From Apibacter mensalis (GTDB lineage Bacteria; Bacteroidota; Bacteroidia; Flavobacteriales; Weeksellaceae): DNA of 64,000 nt. The notes beneath the pieces were generated by a model. The model did no database searches and had not been told where the DNA came from. It saw only the letters and a program-made list of their open reading frames with translations. Each line of letters begins with the position of its first letter. Within the stretch, counting starts at the first letter, position 1. Position numbers and translations under genes: made by a program. Shown piece after piece: positions 8,506 to 17,713 of this stretch. The stretch is from contig NZ_LIVM01000005.1 of NCBI RefSeq assembly GCF_001418685.1, positions 1 through 64,000 on the forward strand. The letters run 5' to 3'.

Positions 8506-9096
8506 ATGATTATGAAAACAATTTTTAAAAATAAAAGTCATGAATTAGTTAGCTGTATTGAAAATCTAAAAATAAATAATTCTGATTATAAACACGTTGC
8601 ATCAGAATTATTTAAATATGATTTCAATGATTACAATGCCGCTTTTACTATTAACCAAGTGAATGTTCCAGAAGGAAGTTATGTTCGATTGCCTATATAT
8701 GCAGATAAATGCTGTGCGATATTAATGCTATGGGGAATAAATAATAAAACTGCCATTCATGATCATTTGAATTATGACGGATTAATAAAAGTTTTAAAAG
8801 GAAATCTAACAGAGATAAGTTATATTGAAGATGAAAATTTCATAAAATATGAAGGAGAAGGAATAGCATCGGAAGGTGCTATTTTCCCCGAAGATTTAGG
8901 AGGTATTCATTCTGTTGTTAATAATTCTTCGGAAATTTCTGTCAGTTTACATATTTATCATACCCCTCAAACCTCTTTAAAGGGAGTTAGAATTTTTGAC
9001 ATTGAAAATAAGAAAGTGGCTGTTTTAAATGATAAGGCTACCTCATGTTCTTGGAATTTACCTGAAGATAATTATGCAAAAATAACTCAATTATAA
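8506..9096 (+). CDS. cysteine dioxygenase (type I, cupin fold)
   Basis: The 196-residue protein is a thiol dioxygenase of the CDO family, iron enzymes that oxidise L-cysteine to cysteine sulfinate. Seen: iron ligands His85 and His87 in AIHDHLNYDG, His135 in LGGIHSVVN, and the Ser147-His149-Tyr151 triad in SLHIY. The position of the mammalian Cys93 crosslink is Gly92, as in bacterial enzymes. It may instead act on 3-mercaptopropionate, which sequence alone does not exclude. It stands alone with its own promoter and terminator. Two in-frame ATGs (8506 and 8512) are equally possible starts. Confidence 0.88.
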   Translation: MIMKTIFKNKSHELVSCIENLKINNSDYKHVASELFKYDFNDYNAAFTINQVNVPEGSYVRLPIYADKCCAILMLWGINNKTAIHDHLNYDGLIKVLKGNLTEISYIEDENFIKYEGEGIASEGAIFPEDLGGIHSVVNNSSEISVSLHIYHTPQTSLKGVRIFDIENKKVAVLNDKATSCSWNLPEDNYAKITQL

Positions 9097-9125
9097 AATT
9101 AAGTATAATGCTGTAAAATATTTAA

Positions 9126-9156
9126 ATTCTAACTCTATCAGAGTTAGAATTTTTCA
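9126..9156 (+). terminator. hairpin terminator after cysteine dioxygenase
   Basis: A perfect 11-bp stem ATTCTAACTCT/AGAGTTAGAAT with a 3-base loop followed by a T-run. Confidence 0.85.
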
Positions 9157-9308
9157 ATTATTATCTATCGACATCCGTCATTTTTTATGTATCTATCTAA
9201 GGAATTAATTTATATCTTTTAACAAATTTATATTAGTCTTATTTTGCCTTTAAACAATCTTTTTAATAAAATATGGATCATTATCATTTTAGAATTACGA
9301 AATAAAAA

Positions 9309-9333
9309 AGCTATTTCACTTTAATGAAATAGC
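9309..9333 (-). terminator. hairpin terminator after the TPR-protein gene
   Basis: A GCTATTTCA/TGAAATAGC stem. On the minus strand it is followed by a T-run, and it lies 23 bases after the stop codon of the minus-strand TPR gene. Confidence 0.85.
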
Positions 9334-9355
9334 GTTTCTTTATAATTAATGTAAA

Positions 9356-11014
9356 CTATTGTAAAAGTTTTTGAAGGTTTAAAGCATCTGAATTTTGAGG
9401 ATCTACTGATAAAGTTTTGGTCAAATAACTTTCTGCCTTTTCTTTATTTCCTTCATGATATGCTTGGTAAGCAAAAAAAGTATAGGCAATAGCTAAATAA
9501 GCTTTTTCATTTGCTGAATGTTCTTTTTTGGGTTCAACCATTTCTATATATTTTTGAAAGGATTGGGCCGCAAGACCATTTTTATCATTATAATCATACG
9601 CATATAAAGCCATACCTTTTCCTGCATATGCTACTTCCCAAGTAGGAATTAATGAAATCAATTGGTCCCATGAAGCAACGGAACCTAAATAATCTTTAGC
9701 TTCATATTGCTCCGATGCTAATTTATACCATGAAGTAGTATCATTAGCATCAGCCGCTACTGATTTTTTCAAAGCTTCAATTTTGGAATTAGTAATGGAA
9801 GCTTCAGTCTTTATCCCTGGCTGCAATAATAAAAGGATGGATTGATAATCATAGGTCTTATCTCCATTGCTGATAGCTTTTGTTAAATTAAATATCGCAG
9901 CTTTTCTTAAATTCTCTTTTTCTTGCCCGATTGCTTTGTTAACTAACGAGGATTGTATTTTCCCTAAAACACCATAATCTGACCCTTCTCTTTTTGTCTC
10001 TGGTATAATTTGCAAATATTGATTTAAATTTTTGTAAGCTTCAGAAAAATCAGAATTCTCAATTAAATCCAAAGCTTTTAATTTATATTTTAACGGGTCG
10101 GATATATCATCCCAATTTTTAGCTAATATATCTAAAGATTTAGCATAATCTTTAACAAAATAAGACACTTTAGCCATTTCAAACTGTGTTCCGGAATCAT
10201 TATTTTCTGATAAAGAAATATATTTTTGCAAGTTGTTAAATGCGTCATTATAATTTCCGATTTTTACATTAAAATTATATAAATATTTGTATGTTAACGG
10301 ATAATTAGGATTAGTTTCAATAGCCTTATTAAAATTTTCAGCAGCCAACTTAGCTTGGCCATTAGTCCTTCCCCATATATTACCTATTAATGCATATGGG
10401 ATAGATTTATCTTCAGCAATTCCCAATGCTTTGGTGTAATTGGAGACCGCCTTACCCGGATCTTTTTTTTCAAAATAAGCATTACCTAACAGTATATAAT
10501 ATTCGGACTTATCTTTATTCTTAACCAAATCTAATAATCTTTGGGCATATTCAATACTTTTATCATAATCGGTACTTTCCGGTTTATTATTAAATAATTG
10601 ATATGCTTTTGCTATTTGGTATAGAATATCTGCATTTCTGTATTTTGAACCTTTAGCTATGGATTCAAAATCTGCATTCGCTTCGGATTTATTTCCCTGA
10701 TACAATTTTATCGTTGCAAGTCCGATTCTATTAAAATCAGATTTAGAATCTAATGCTAACCCCTTATTAAAATTTTGTGAAGCAAGTTCTATATCCGGCT
10801 TAGAAATTGTTAAATAATATGCTCCCAAATAATAATAATTGTTTGCTGAGGGTGACTGAACTACTAATTTTTCGAAAGTATTCTTAGCTTTACTATATTG
10901 ATCACTCCCTAAATACTTTATACCCTCCTGAATACTTTGTGCATTCAAAAATCCTGGTAACATCATAGCAGAGATTACAAATGTTGCACCTATTTCTTTT
11001 TTTATGTAATTCAT
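9356..11014 (-). CDS. secreted tetratricopeptide-repeat protein
   Basis: This 552-residue protein has a Sec signal peptide (MNYIKKEIGATFVISAMMLPGFLNAQ, cleavage expected after Ala-Gln) and then tandem TPR helices to the C-terminus, for example YYLLGNAYFEKKDPGKAV and LTYKYLYNFNVKIGNYNDA. TPR arrays are protein-binding scaffolds, so this is probably a periplasmic adaptor. It lies downstream of a PstS-like lipoprotein and a 64-residue membrane protein on the same strand. In related Flavobacteriia similar genes sit beside ExbB/ExbD/TonB systems, but no ExbBD gene is present here. The 113-bp gap has no clear promoter. Confidence 0.85.
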   Translation of the reverse strand: MNYIKKEIGATFVISAMMLPGFLNAQSIQEGIKYLGSDQYSKAKNTFEKLVVQSPSANNYYYLGAYYLTISKPDIELASQNFNKGLALDSKSDFNRIGLATIKLYQGNKSEANADFESIAKGSKYRNADILYQIAKAYQLFNNKPESTDYDKSIEYAQRLLDLVKNKDKSEYYILLGNAYFEKKDPGKAVSNYTKALGIAEDKSIPYALIGNIWGRTNGQAKLAAENFNKAIETNPNYPLTYKYLYNFNVKIGNYNDAFNNLQKYISLSENNDSGTQFEMAKVSYFVKDYAKSLDILAKNWDDISDPLKYKLKALDLIENSDFSEAYKNLNQYLQIIPETKREGSDYGVLGKIQSSLVNKAIGQEKENLRKAAIFNLTKAISNGDKTYDYQSILLLLQPGIKTEASITNSKIEALKKSVAADANDTTSWYKLASEQYEAKDYLGSVASWDQLISLIPTWEVAYAGKGMALYAYDYNDKNGLAAQSFQKYIEMVEPKKEHSANEKAYLAIAYTFFAYQAYHEGNKEKAESYLTKTLSVDPQNSDALNLQKLLQ

Positions 11015-11127
11015 TCTAAATCTTTATTTATTATAATTTTTTAACTTTATTTTATCTTTATGGTAATTATTATTTTAATTGTATTAATGTTGGTTATTTT
11101 TTAGGAATATTATTTCCAAATTTAACC

Positions 11128-12015
11128 TTAATGGAGTTCAATTCTTCTCTCATATAAATAGTAAGGTTGAAGACCTGCTCTTTTAACAATAAGCTGTCCT
11201 CTTTGAGAACCGCAGAATCTTGAAAAGCTACTACCTACTTTAAAACTGTCTTCGGCATTTAACAGAAAAACTCTCCTTGTAAAAGGATATATTCCTTCAC
11301 GTAAGTTAGGTATAGTCGGATAAATTAATTCAGCATCCTTTTTTTTAATCGGTAATACTTTTACTTTTGAAAGAAATTGTTTAACTTCTTTGTTATCTGC
11401 TTCGCTCAATACATCTAAACCGATAATTCCAATATAAGAAATATTTTTACTGACAAAATTGATCACTTCTTTCCCATTTGAAAATGATTTTATCTTTTGA
11501 TTTTTTACAAGTTTAAATCCTATTTTTTTTTTTAGATTATTAAAATTGCTTGAATTTCCTCCATCAAATACAAATTTGCTTTCATCCGAAATAATTTTTG
11601 ATTTTAATGAAGTTAGGTCTATTTCATTAATGGAACTTTCTTTGGACACGACAAAAATGGTTGCATCACAAGCTATTTGAGTTGATATACAATTCACATT
11701 GGAATGATTATATAAAATCTTAGCTTCCTCTAAAGTTAAATCTCTAGTAGTCATGGCAATTGGCACCTTTCCATTCAAAAGATCCGCTATTACTAAATCT
11801 TCTACTTCCGGTTTAAATAAAATTTTTGATTCCGGGTACGAAGATTGAAAAACATCAACTAAGGCAGAGCCTAAATTCATCAGTGAAGGATCTATAGCTA
11901 AAGTTATGGTTCCTTGTCTATAGGCTTTTTTCTTTATTATATCTTCTTGGCACGAAATACATATAAATAGAAAAGCTAAAAATAATATGGGGCTAAATAA
12001 TAATCTATTATTCAT
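11128..12015 (-). CDS. PstS-like substrate-binding lipoprotein
   Basis: The 295-residue protein has a lipoprotein signal (lipobox CISC, lipidated Cys about residue 22) and a periplasmic-binding-protein fold of the phosphate-binding type: TITLAIDPSLMNLGSALVDVF, then VPIAMTTRDLT, and near the C-terminus YPFTRRVFLLN followed by GSSFSRFCGSQRGQLIV. No PstA/PstB/PstC transporter genes are near, so it is unlikely to feed a standard phosphate ABC importer. It overlaps the upstream small membrane gene by 8 bases and precedes a TPR gene. A role linked to an energised envelope complex is an inference from gene order in related bacteria. Confidence 0.75.
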   Translation of the reverse strand: MNNRLLFSPILFLAFLFICISCQEDIIKKKAYRQGTITLAIDPSLMNLGSALVDVFQSSYPESKILFKPEVEDLVIADLLNGKVPIAMTTRDLTLEEAKILYNHSNVNCISTQIACDATIFVVSKESSINEIDLTSLKSKIISDESKFVFDGGNSSNFNNLKKKIGFKLVKNQKIKSFSNGKEVINFVSKNISYIGIIGLDVLSEADNKEVKQFLSKVKVLPIKKKDAELIYPTIPNLREGIYPFTRRVFLLNAEDSFKVGSSFSRFCGSQRGQLIVKRAGLQPYYLYERRIELH

Positions 12016-12202
12016 TATTTCTAATATATATTGCCGACCTATACGCTCTAAATGATCCGTATAAAATAAATAATGTTCCTAAAATCCAGGAGTATTCGAG
12101 TTCTAATTCAATAAAAAACTTTTTATATACAATAATTAAAATTCCTATTATAAAATACCCTATTCCAATAAATAGGGAAAGTGATTTATAACTTAGCTTC
12201 AT
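12008..12202 (-). CDS. small two-helix membrane protein
   Basis: A 64-residue protein with two hydrophobic segments (LSLFIGIGYFIIGILIIVY and LGTLFILYGSFRAY) separated by a short acidic loop and ending in charged residues. I recognise no domain. Its reading frame overlaps the downstream PstS-like gene by 8 bases, indicating translational coupling, and it has its own -7 promoter box 28 bases upstream of the ATG. It is therefore the first gene of the small-membrane/PstS-like/TPR unit. Confidence 0.75.
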   Translation of the reverse strand: MKLSYKSLSLFIGIGYFIIGILIIVYKKFFIELELEYSWILGTLFILYGSFRAYRSAIYIRNNE

Positions 12203-12230
12203 ACTTCTTTTTTTGAAGAATTCTAAATAA

Positions 12231-12238
12231 CAAATATA
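12231..12238 (-). promoter_or_regulatory. -7 promoter box for the membrane/PstS-like/TPR unit
   Basis: TATATTTG on the minus strand, 28 bases before the ATG. It lies back to back with the tsaE promoter box at 12255-12262. Confidence 0.6.
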
Positions 12239-12254
12239 AAAATATTTATTTACT

Positions 12255-12262
12255 TATTTTTG
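12255..12262 (+). promoter_or_regulatory. -7 promoter box for tsaE-ald
   Basis: TATTTTTG followed by CA matches TAnnTTTG, 38 bases before the tsaE ATG and divergent from the minus-strand box at 12231-12238. Confidence 0.6.
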
Positions 12263-12300
12263 CAGTCACTATTTTTATAATCTTTTTTAAAATAAATTTT

Positions 12301-12702
12301 ATGGATTTTGTTATTAATACATTTTTTGACTTAGATTATGTTGCAAAAAAAATAATTTCAAATTCAAAATATAAAATTTTTATACTTAATGGAAATCTAG
12401 GTTCCGGAAAAACAACATTGGTAAAATATTTATGTAAAACACTGGATTGTACAGATACTGTTACAAGCCCAACATTTTCACTGGTAAATGAGTATCTTTC
12501 ACCATCAGGAAGAATTTTTCATTTTGACTTATACCGAATTAAGTGTATTGAGGAATTAATAAATATTGGCTTTTATGAATATATAGATTCAGGAAATTAT
12601 TGTTTTATAGAATGGCCGGATATATGTATAAATGAATTACCCGAACATCATAAAATTTTATTAAATTTGATAAATCAAAATAGGCACATAACATTTAAAT
12701 AA
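12301..12702 (+). CDS. tsaE: tRNA threonylcarbamoyladenosine biosynthesis ATPase TsaE
   Basis: This 133-residue cytoplasmic P-loop ATPase works with TsaB and TsaD to make t6A37 on ANN-decoding tRNAs. Walker A is GNLGSGKTT (about residues 32-40). It is followed by the family stretch VTSPTFSLVNEY, then HFDLYRI and the C-terminal FIEWPD, all typical of the TsaE (YjeE) family, and the length is normal. The alanine dehydrogenase gene begins one base after its stop codon, so the two are cotranscribed, an arrangement common in Flavobacteriia. Confidence 0.94.
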   Translation: MDFVINTFFDLDYVAKKIISNSKYKIFILNGNLGSGKTTLVKYLCKTLDCTDTVTSPTFSLVNEYLSPSGRIFHFDLYRIKCIEELINIGFYEYIDSGNYCFIEWPDICINELPEHHKILLNLINQNRHITFK

Positions 12703-12703
12703 A

Positions 12704-13897
12704 ATGGGTATTTACACACCTTTTTCTGAAGAAGAGCTTATTCCCCTGGAGGAAAGAATTGAAGTGATAAAAAAAGGAGGAAAATCTAGTATTGGTATTC
12801 CTAAAGAAGATCATTTGATTGAAAGCAGGATTCCTCTCACACCGGATGCCGTATCGGTTCTTACTTCTAATGGTATTGAAATAATAATGGAAAGCGGAGC
12901 AGGTTTGGGAGCACATTATCCCGACACATTATATTCAGAAGCAGGTGCAAAAATTTCATACGATCCCAAAGAAGTTCTATCACAACCCATTATTTTAAAA
13001 GTTGAACCTTTACATCTAAATCAGATAAAACAATTACTACCTTATTCTTATGTGATTTCTGCTATTCAAATTAAAACTCAATGTAAAGAATATTTCGAAG
13101 AACTTTCTAAAAAAAAGATCACTGCTTTAGGTTTTGAATATATTAGAGACAGCCATAATGAATTATCCATTGTTCGACTTATAGGTGAAATAGCTGGAGT
13201 TTCGAGCATACTTATAGCCGCTGATTTACTATCATCGTCTCATGGTGGCAATGGACTTTTATTAGGAGGCGTTACCGGTGTTAGGCCTTCTAATGTAGTA
13301 ATTATAGGAGCAGGAAATGTCGGAGAAAGCGCTGCAAGATCGGCCTTAGGTTTAGGAGCTACTGTTAAAGTTTTTGATAATTCATTAACTCGACTAAGAA
13401 GATTTCAGGAATTATTGGGAAGACGACTTTACACCTCAACTATAGATCCGAAAGAACTTAGTAAAGCTTTAATTCGATGTGATGTAGCAATAGGTTGCTT
13501 AAAGGGGGAACTTAGAGCTCCAATTATTGTACCTGAAAATATTGTTAAAAGAATGAAGCCAGGTTCGGTAATTATCGATATAAGTATAGATAATGGAGGT
13601 GTTTTTGAAACATCAGAAATAAATGCTAAAAATGAGGCCTTTATTAAACATGAAGTTCTTCATTATTGTGTTACCAATATAACTTCTAAATTTGCAAGAA
13701 CCGCTTCCAAGGCTTTAAGTAATTTCTTTTTAAGCTATTTTCTTAATTTAAATAATCAAGGAGGGTTTGAAGCTATGTTTAGAAAAAACCGTGGAATTTG
13801 TCAAGGGATTTATATGTATAAAGGTAGAATAACCAATAGACAAATTGCCTCTTGGTACAACCTTACTTATCAAGACATTCATTTATTAATCATTTAA
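12704..13897 (+). CDS. ald: alanine dehydrogenase
   Basis: The 397-residue protein is an NAD-dependent alanine dehydrogenase, interconverting alanine with pyruvate and ammonia. Seen: the N-terminal substrate region IGIPKEDHLIESRIPLTPDAV with the conserved Arg and catalytic-region Lys, and a Rossmann NAD site VVIIGAGNVGESAARSALGLGATV around residue 200 ending in the Asp of VFD. The family includes PNT alpha subunits, but length and gene context favour Ald. The N-terminus has about 30 extra residues before the core. It is translated one base after tsaE and followed two bases later by a small membrane-protein gene. Confidence 0.92.
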   Translation: MGIYTPFSEEELIPLEERIEVIKKGGKSSIGIPKEDHLIESRIPLTPDAVSVLTSNGIEIIMESGAGLGAHYPDTLYSEAGAKISYDPKEVLSQPIILKVEPLHLNQIKQLLPYSYVISAIQIKTQCKEYFEELSKKKITALGFEYIRDSHNELSIVRLIGEIAGVSSILIAADLLSSSHGGNGLLLGGVTGVRPSNVVIIGAGNVGESAARSALGLGATVKVFDNSLTRLRRFQELLGRRLYTSTIDPKELSKALIRCDVAIGCLKGELRAPIIVPENIVKRMKPGSVIIDISIDNGGVFETSEINAKNEAFIKHEVLHYCVTNITSKFARTASKALSNFFLSYFLNLNNQGGFEAMFRKNRGICQGIYMYKGRITNRQIASWYNLTYQDIHLLII

Positions 13898-13899
13898 TT

Positions 13900-14256
13900 A
13901 TGACATTTTCTAAAAGGTTAAGGCTTTATCTTATTGGTTTTTTTATTGGTCTCCTATTTATATTGTTTATATTTGGAAATAAGGTATTTACCTGGTCATA
14001 TCTACCCAACGATAGAGTTTTAGCTGAAATAAAAACTAAACCATTAAAATTTTCAGATCAAAGTATACATAGTTTAAAATTCAGAAAATTATCTCCCAAT
14101 TTTATTAAAAATACAGTTCTTAGTAAAGGTAATATAAATTTCAAAAAAAGCAATGCTCAGGCGATACCTTGTCCTTATTATGTACTTCATTACGAAGACA
14201 TAGAAGTTAAATTTACCAAATGCAAGGACACCGTAGTAATAAACTCAATTAATTAA
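13900..14256 (+). CDS. small membrane-anchored protein, DUF4258-like
   Basis: The 118-residue protein has one N-terminal membrane helix (LYLIGFFIGLLFILFIFG) and a soluble tail with NDRVLAEIKTKP and LSKGNINFKKSN. This resembles the DUF4258-type proteins often found after ald in Flavobacteriia, but I assign that only from memory of the pattern. The start is the ATG at 13900, two bases after the ald stop. A longer reading frame from 13852 overlaps ald and is not needed. It is the third gene of the tsaE-ald operon. Function unknown. Confidence 0.75.
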   Translation: MTFSKRLRLYLIGFFIGLLFILFIFGNKVFTWSYLPNDRVLAEIKTKPLKFSDQSIHSLKFRKLSPNFIKNTVLSKGNINFKKSNAQAIPCPYYVLHYEDIEVKFTKCKDTVVINSIN

Positions 14257-14284
14257 TTTTATTAAGGATTTTTTAACATAAAAT

Positions 14285-14292
14285 TAAGTTTG
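14285..14292 (+). promoter_or_regulatory. -7 promoter box for accD
   Basis: TAAGTTTG, a perfect TAnnTTTG, 51 bases before the accD ATG. The TTG within it is the start of the longest reading frame, supporting the downstream start. Confidence 0.6.
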
Positions 14293-14343
14293 TACAATTT
14301 TTTCCTATATTTACACACAAAATGTAAAACAGAATATAAATAT

Positions 14344-15198
14344 ATGAGATGGTTTACTAGACAAAAAAAAAACATCAATACTGACATTAGTGAAAAAATG
14401 GACGTTCCCAAGGGCTTGTGGTACAAAACTCCATCCGGAAAAATTATAGAAACAGATCAACTAAGAGCAAATTATTATGTAAGTCCGGAAGATGATTTTC
14501 ATGTTAGAATTGGGAGTACCCAATATTTTGAAATCTTATTCGATAAGGGGCAATTTAAAGAATTAGATGGAAAAGTCCACAGTAAAGATTCATTAAATTT
14601 TATTGATTCCAAACCTTATAAAGATCGATTAAAAGAAGCACAATCTAAAACAAATTTAACTGAAGCAATAAGAAATGCCGTAGGTAAAGTTAATGGCAAA
14701 GAAATTTATATTTCTTGTATGGATTTTAGTTTTATCGGAGGATCTGTAGGATCAGCCGTTGGAGAAAAAATTAGAAGGGCCATAGATTATTGTATTAAAC
14801 ATAAATTACCATATGTAATTATAAGTCAATCCGGAGGAGCAAGAATGCAAGAAGCAGGACTTTCTTTAATGCAATTAGCAAAAGTTGAAGCTAAATTAGC
14901 TCAATTAAGTCAAGCCAGACTCCCTTATATATCTGTTTTAACCGATCCTACATTTGGAGGGATAACAGCTTCCTATGGTTCAACCGGTGATATTATAATT
15001 GCTGAACCCGGAGCATTGATTGGATTCGCAGGGCCAAGAGTAATTAAAGAAACTATCGGAAAAGATTTACCGCCCGGGTTCCAATCTTCAGAATTCCTTT
15101 TAGAAAAAGGTTTTATAGACATTATTTCACACAGAAAAGATTTAAAGAATACTATTTCACATTGTGTTGATATGTTAATGAATAAAGAAGTTAAATAA
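14344..15198 (+). CDS. accD: acetyl-CoA carboxylase carboxyltransferase subunit beta
   Basis: This 284-residue protein is the beta subunit of the carboxyltransferase that moves the carboxyl group from biotin to acetyl-CoA, the first step of fatty-acid synthesis. The crotonase-like core is clear: [58 protein letters not shown] and [12 protein letters not shown]. The N-terminal zinc ribbon of E. coli AccD is degenerate, with non-Cys residues where the CxxC pairs should be ([11 protein letters not shown] and [13 protein letters not shown]). The accA gene is not here. Start chosen at MRWFTRQ because the upstream TTG lies in a promoter box. Confidence 0.95.
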   Translation: MRWFTRQKKNINTDISEKMDVPKGLWYKTPSGKIIETDQLRANYYVSPEDDFHVRIGSTQYFEILFDKGQFKELDGKVHSKDSLNFIDSKPYKDRLKEAQSKTNLTEAIRNAVGKVNGKEIYISCMDFSFIGGSVGSAVGEKIRRAIDYCIKHKLPYVIISQSGGARMQEAGLSLMQLAKVEAKLAQLSQARLPYISVLTDPTFGGITASYGSTGDIIIAEPGALIGFAGPRVIKETIGKDLPPGFQSSEFLLEKGFIDIISHRKDLKNTISHCVDMLMNKEVK

Positions 15199-15212
15199 AA
15201 TACTTATCATAG

Positions 15213-15245
15213 AAAAAGCTAATAAATATTAGCTTTTCTTTTTTT
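15213..15245 (+). terminator. hairpin terminator after accD
   Basis: An AAAAGCTAATA/TATTAGCTTTT stem followed by a long T-run. Confidence 0.9.
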
Positions 15246-15286
15246 TTAAATTCATCACCTAAATCTATATTAACTTTCTGACCTAA

Positions 15287-16705
15287 ATGACTCTTAACTA
15301 TATTTGGATTGCCTTTGTCATATTATCTTTTTCAGTGGGTATACTAAAGCTCATATTTTTAGGAGACACCATAGTCTTTAAACACATGGTCGACGGGTTA
15401 TTTAACACTACTAGGATTGCTGTAATGGATATAGCATTGCCGTTAGCCGGAATGATGACATTTTGGTTAGGAATAATGAAAATTGGGGAAAATGCCGGTG
15501 CTATACGTTTTCTCTCTAAAATAGTTTCTCCATTTTTCTCCAAATTATTTCCTTGCATTCCCAAAGGTCATCCTGCAATAGGAAATATGATGATGAATTT
15601 TAGTGCTAATCTTCTTGGTTTGGATAATGCAGCGACTCCACTGGGTTTAAAAGCAATGGATAGTTTACAAACATTGAATACTAAAAAAGATACTGCAACT
15701 GATGCTCAAATCATGTTTTTGGTTTTGCACACATCGGGATTAACCTTAATCCCTACTTCAATTATGCTTTTCCGTTATCTGAATGGAGCTCAAGATCCTA
15801 CCGATATATTTATACCTTGTATTGTTGGAACATTTTGCACTACCTTATTTGGAATACTAATAGTAGGAATAAAACAACGTATTAACTTATACAGCCATGA
15901 AATAGTATTGGGGTTATTATTGGCAATACTAATTATATTTGGCCTTTCCTATTTTATTAAATATTCTACAGATTCTCGCACCGAATATGCAGTTGAATAT
16001 GTATCACATATAACTCCTAATACAGTAAATGTGGAAAATGTATCAACCAAAGAATTCATTAAATTATATCCGGTCTCCTTTCAGAAGCAGATTAACATAA
16101 AAGATAATAAATTAACTTCTGAGTTAATCAATAAAACAAATCAAGAATATGTTAATTTTGAGCGAGGCACAGCCTCACGCGTAATCAGTAATGTGCTCTT
16201 ACTACTTATTCCTGTTGTATTTATCACAGGCGCATTTATAAAAAAAATTAATGTATTTGACAGTTTTATCGAAGGTGCAAAAGAAGGTTTTGGAGTATCT
16301 ATAAAGATAATCCCTTATTTAGTAGCTATGTTAGCCGCTATAAGTTTGTTGAGAACAAGTGGTATAATGGATTATATAATTAATTCTATTTCCTATTGTT
16401 TGTCTTGTATACATGTCAATACCGATTTTATACCGGCATTACCAACAGCATTAATGAAGCCACTTAGTGGAAGTGGTAGTCGGGCTCTTATGATCGAAGC
16501 TATGCAAAACTATGGTGCTGACTCTTTTATAGGAAGACTTACATGTATATTTCAGGGAAGTGCCGATACTACTTTCTACATAGTCGCCCTTTATTTTGGA
16601 AGCGTAGGTGTTAAAAGAATTAGATATTCATTATCAGCAGGTCTGCTTACAGATTTATTGGGGATAATTGCAGCAATTTTTATAACCTATTATTTCTTCG
16701 GATAG
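15287..16705 (+). CDS. nucleoside-recognition (SpmA/SpmB-like fused) membrane protein
   Basis: The 472-residue multi-pass membrane protein carries two nucleoside-recognition (Gate) domains, one in each half, matching a fusion of SpmA and SpmB. First half: LPLAGMMTFWLGIMKIGENAG and GNMMMNFSANLLGLDNAATPLGLKAM. Second half: IIPYLVAMLAAISLLRTSGIMDYI and LMKPLSGSGSRALMIEAM. A roughly 80-residue extracytoplasmic insert separates them. Although named for spore maturation in Firmicutes, such proteins occur in non-spore-formers; a transport or envelope role is inferred. It lies between the accD terminator and the DedA promoter, so it is probably monocistronic. Confidence 0.85.
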   Translation: MTLNYIWIAFVILSFSVGILKLIFLGDTIVFKHMVDGLFNTTRIAVMDIALPLAGMMTFWLGIMKIGENAGAIRFLSKIVSPFFSKLFPCIPKGHPAIGNMMMNFSANLLGLDNAATPLGLKAMDSLQTLNTKKDTATDAQIMFLVLHTSGLTLIPTSIMLFRYLNGAQDPTDIFIPCIVGTFCTTLFGILIVGIKQRINLYSHEIVLGLLLAILIIFGLSYFIKYSTDSRTEYAVEYVSHITPNTVNVENVSTKEFIKLYPVSFQKQINIKDNKLTSELINKTNQEYVNFERGTASRVISNVLLLLIPVVFITGAFIKKINVFDSFIEGAKEGFGVSIKIIPYLVAMLAAISLLRTSGIMDYIINSISYCLSCIHVNTDFIPALPTALMKPLSGSGSRALMIEAMQNYGADSFIGRLTCIFQGSADTTFYIVALYFGSVGVKRIRYSLSAGLLTDLLGIIAAIFITYYFFG

Positions 16706-16756
16706 GGATTATAGTATAGAACTTTTATTACAGTATTTTTCTTAATTAAATATTAA

Positions 16757-16764
16757 TATCTTTG
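16757..16764 (+). promoter_or_regulatory. -7 promoter box for the DedA gene
   Basis: TATCTTTG followed by CA, a perfect TAnnTTTG, 32 bases before the ATG at 16797. Confidence 0.65.
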
Positions 16765-16796
16765 CACATGTCTATATTTAATTTTATCATTTTCAT

Positions 16797-17468
16797 ATGA
16801 ATGACTTTAGTTGGGGCCAATTAGTTAATCCGGAGTTTTACATAAAGTTAGGCGGTATTTATTTAGTATTATTTATAGTTTTTGCTGAAACTGGTCTCTT
16901 TGCCGGATTTTTCCTTCCTGGTGATAGTTTATTATTTCTTTCAGGAATATATAGTAAAGAATTAATTCGAGAAATAATATATATTAAATCTGACTTTTTA
17001 AGTGTTTTTTTATTATCATGCTTAATTTCAATTGCCGGTATAATTGGTAATGAAATAGGTTATTGGTTTGGAAAAAAAAGCGGAACTTATCTTTATAACA
17101 AAAAAGATACATTTTTATTCAAAAAAAAATATCTATTCCAAGCAAAAGAATTTTATGAAAAACATGGAGGAAGAGCTATCATTTTAGCTCGTTTTTTACC
17201 AATGCTTAGAACATTTGCACCGATAATTGCTGGAATAGTACAAATGAATAAAGGAAAATATTTATTGTATAATGTATTAGGATCAACGGCTTGGTCATTT
17301 TCTTTAGTATTTGCCGGGCATTACCTTTATAATATATTCCTTAATGAATTTAATTTTGATTTAAAGCGACATATCGAAACTATTGTATTAATAATGGTTA
17401 TCGTAACTACAACACCTGTAGTGGCTAAATTACTTTTTCAAAAAAACAAAGATAAGTCTCAAGATTAA
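16797..17468 (+). CDS. DedA family membrane protein
   Basis: This 223-residue inner-membrane protein belongs to the DedA/SNARE-associated (VTT) family, linked to undecaprenyl-phosphate and phospholipid flipping and to membrane-potential homeostasis. Seen: ETGLFAGFFLPGDSLLFLSG near the N-terminus, the family stretch GNEIGYWFGKKSG, and the hallmark FYEKHGGRAIILARFLPMLRTFAPIIAG with the conserved Arg residues. Length and about five hydrophobic segments are typical. Its own -7 box indicates independent transcription, and the lipid substrate cannot be read from sequence. Confidence 0.9.
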   Translation: MNDFSWGQLVNPEFYIKLGGIYLVLFIVFAETGLFAGFFLPGDSLLFLSGIYSKELIREIIYIKSDFLSVFLLSCLISIAGIIGNEIGYWFGKKSGTYLYNKKDTFLFKKKYLFQAKEFYEKHGGRAIILARFLPMLRTFAPIIAGIVQMNKGKYLLYNVLGSTAWSFSLVFAGHYLYNIFLNEFNFDLKRHIETIVLIMVIVTTTPVVAKLLFQKNKDKSQD

Positions 17469-17713
17469 TAGTTATATAATTCACATGTATAGTAGTATAT
17501 GTAATTATTATTCTATTTGATAATCTAGTTACAATAAATTATTGATTGCTTATATTTTCTTAATTCAATATTTTTTATACTTTTAGAGAAATTTAAAATT
17601 AAATTTATAGTATAATCTGAAGGACCTTTCCTTTCATTTGACAAATTAATAGATTTTTTATACATTGAATATTGTTCTTTACTAGTTATTATAGTATAGA
17701 TAACGATATTACA

